From positions 532,501 to 596,500 of the forward strand of contig WPIO01000012.1 of assembly GCA_009760855.2 (NCBI GenBank): a stretch of DNA of 64,000 nucleotides, in the 5' to 3' direction. Shown in pieces: positions 62,920 through 64,000 of this stretch (position 1 is its first letter; every line of letters begins with the position of its first letter). The notes under the pieces were generated by a model. The model searched no databases and was not told where the DNA came from. It saw nothing but the letters and a program-made list of their open reading frames with translations. Source of the DNA: Cristatella mucedo. Taxonomy: Eukaryota > Bryozoa > Phylactolaemata > Cristatellidae. The position numbers and the translations under genes were made by a program.

Positions 62920-63087
62920 ACCGTTTGAAGGACATCAATCAACGAAGGGTTTTGGATGATGTAGCTCGGCTTCGTCGCCAACGGAAGGCTGTTGAGGCAC
63001 TCGAGCAAGATAACTTTCAAGATGATCCTCATGCAGATCTCAAAATGAGCAAGAAAGCACCCAAATTCGAAGAATCCATGGACTCGT
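62920..63087 (+). CDS. ZNHIT1: ZNHIT1 homologue, internal exon
   Basis: Zinc finger HIT domain-containing protein 1, a subunit of the SRCAP/SWR1 complex that exchanges histone H2A.Z into nucleosomes. After acceptor GTTTTTCAG the exon reads DINQRRVLDDVARLRRQRKA, then VEALEQDNFQDDPHADL and KKAPKFEESMDS, ending at donor TCGT|GTGAGT. Human ZNHIT1 has QRRVLDRAARQRR, LEALENDNFQDDPHAGLPQL and QFDDD in the same order. Both exon ends are in phase 1. The HIT zinc finger is encoded further on, probably outside the window. The first exon was not found. Confidence 0.92.
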
Positions 63088-64000
63088 GTGAGTTGTGTAT
63101 TCTTTTCATTTTTATCAGCAGATAGTGTCATTTGGCTGCTCTGGAGCAAGACCTGTCTATCTTCAAGGGGATGGTAGCTTGCGTCTTTTCAGTCTGCTGA
63201 CGTGCTGACAATGTACTGCTAATGAAACGAAATTTAGTGCCTTGATTTCTTGACACTGGCATGTGAAGGAATGCAGGCTTGTTGTGGCTCTTCCATAGTT
63301 GTGGTATATTGTGTGGAAGGGTGGTGCAGCTGCAAAGCAAAGCTGACTTTTTTACATCCGACTACAGATCTAGCAACGATCCGGCTTTTGCAAAGTGTTG
63401 CCATACTGGTGCACGCTGTTATGTCTACCGTCCTTTTTTTTAGCTTTAATAGGGCCTACACTGGACAACTAGATGCTATTAACCCTGCCAAACGCATGTT
63501 TTTGCTTCAGTTGACTGTTTTTAATTGCTTTTTAAGATCACTTGTTACATTTAGAGCTAGTCATGTGCTTCCTTAGCGCTTGTATTGGATTACCGCACCG
63601 CGCACACCCACACACACACACAGAGAGAGACTTTATTTTTCATTATTGTCCTGAGTTCTTGATTATTGGGGTCGCCAACTGCCTTTTACATTGACCAAGC
63701 TAGAGCTCTTGAACTTTAAGGGCACTCACTTGCTGTGTGCCAATTGCCGTCCACACCATCAGTCTGTTGGTGGTGTCGTGTGAAGCTGCCTTGGCCATTC
63801 TTGCAATTGGTCTAATTGAGCTCTTGCTAAATATGTCGAGCTGTATGCTAAACTGCATGCATCGAGTGAGCTCCAGAGATATACCTCGTAAATGCCGGAG
63901 TAACTTCATGTTTGCTCTCTCAGCAACTCTTAGGCGCTTTGAAAAAAAATAATTAGTAATAGCGATTTATTCTTGGAGCGTCATACGCCGACTAAGTCTA
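63088..64000. other. ZNHIT1 downstream intron or flank
   Basis: No further ZNHIT1 exon (basic DHFKLRFRKNF-like block or HIT cysteines) is recognised. A short (CA)n-(GA)n run is at 63606-63630. Confidence 0.4.

Overview
This is nuclear DNA from an invertebrate animal. Coding sequence lies in short exons with GT donors, the host genes are metazoan (an organellar Na+/H+ exchanger, a SET-domain methyltransferase, a ZNHIT1 exon), and the spaces between are crowded with L2/CR1-like LINEs, tRNA-derived SINEs, hAT remnants and microsatellites. I cannot name the phylum. Most of the window is repeat; only two stretches look like living host genes: the exchanger (minus strand, about 14764-20136) and one ZNHIT1 exon (62920-63087, plus).

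Layout. 1-7700: decayed LINE and SINE pieces and a hAT transposase remnant. 7732-10465: a repeat unit with a GC-rich, CGG-repeat-bearing block, repeated at 40195-43303. 11895-13905: a second repeat unit, repeated at 53499-55560. 14764-20136: exchanger gene, seven exons whose phases all agree plus an eighth upstream exon. 20446-26460: virus-like element 1, read on the minus strand. 27241-28235: LINE with a 30-bp minisatellite. 28807-34013 and 34995-40199: a nearly identical 5.2-kb direct duplication, each copy carrying a SET-domain gene with the same premature stop. 43601-45380: a 5'-truncated LINE with a recognisable reverse transcriptase. 45381-53498: virus-like element 2, plus strand. 55600-61250: more LINE, including a decayed element with endonuclease and RT parts. 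62920-63087: ZNHIT1 exon.

The most notable content is the pair of AT-rich virus-like elements. They share a gene order: (minor-capsid-like proteins in element 2 only), jelly-roll major-capsid-like protein, YqaJ/lambda-type exonuclease, phage tail-fibre-like protein, an opposite-strand CxxC protein, a retroviral-type (rve) integrase, and an opposite-strand two-membrane-segment protein. Both end in a 145-182 bp unit bounded by about 27-bp inverted arms whose outer end begins AG. No DNA polymerase B or packaging ATPase is visible, so this is either an unusual Polinton/adintovirus-like lineage or the preserved half of one. Most genes are broken by stops, frameshifts and LINE insertions, so these are fossils.

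Other points to follow up: two exchanger introns whose homology- and phase-defined 3' ends are TG and AC instead of AG; a solo LTR with TG...CA ends and a 4-bp target duplication that can be read against the empty site in the other repeat copy; and a perfect hairpin created in one copy of a repeat. All identifications are by reading; no database search was run.
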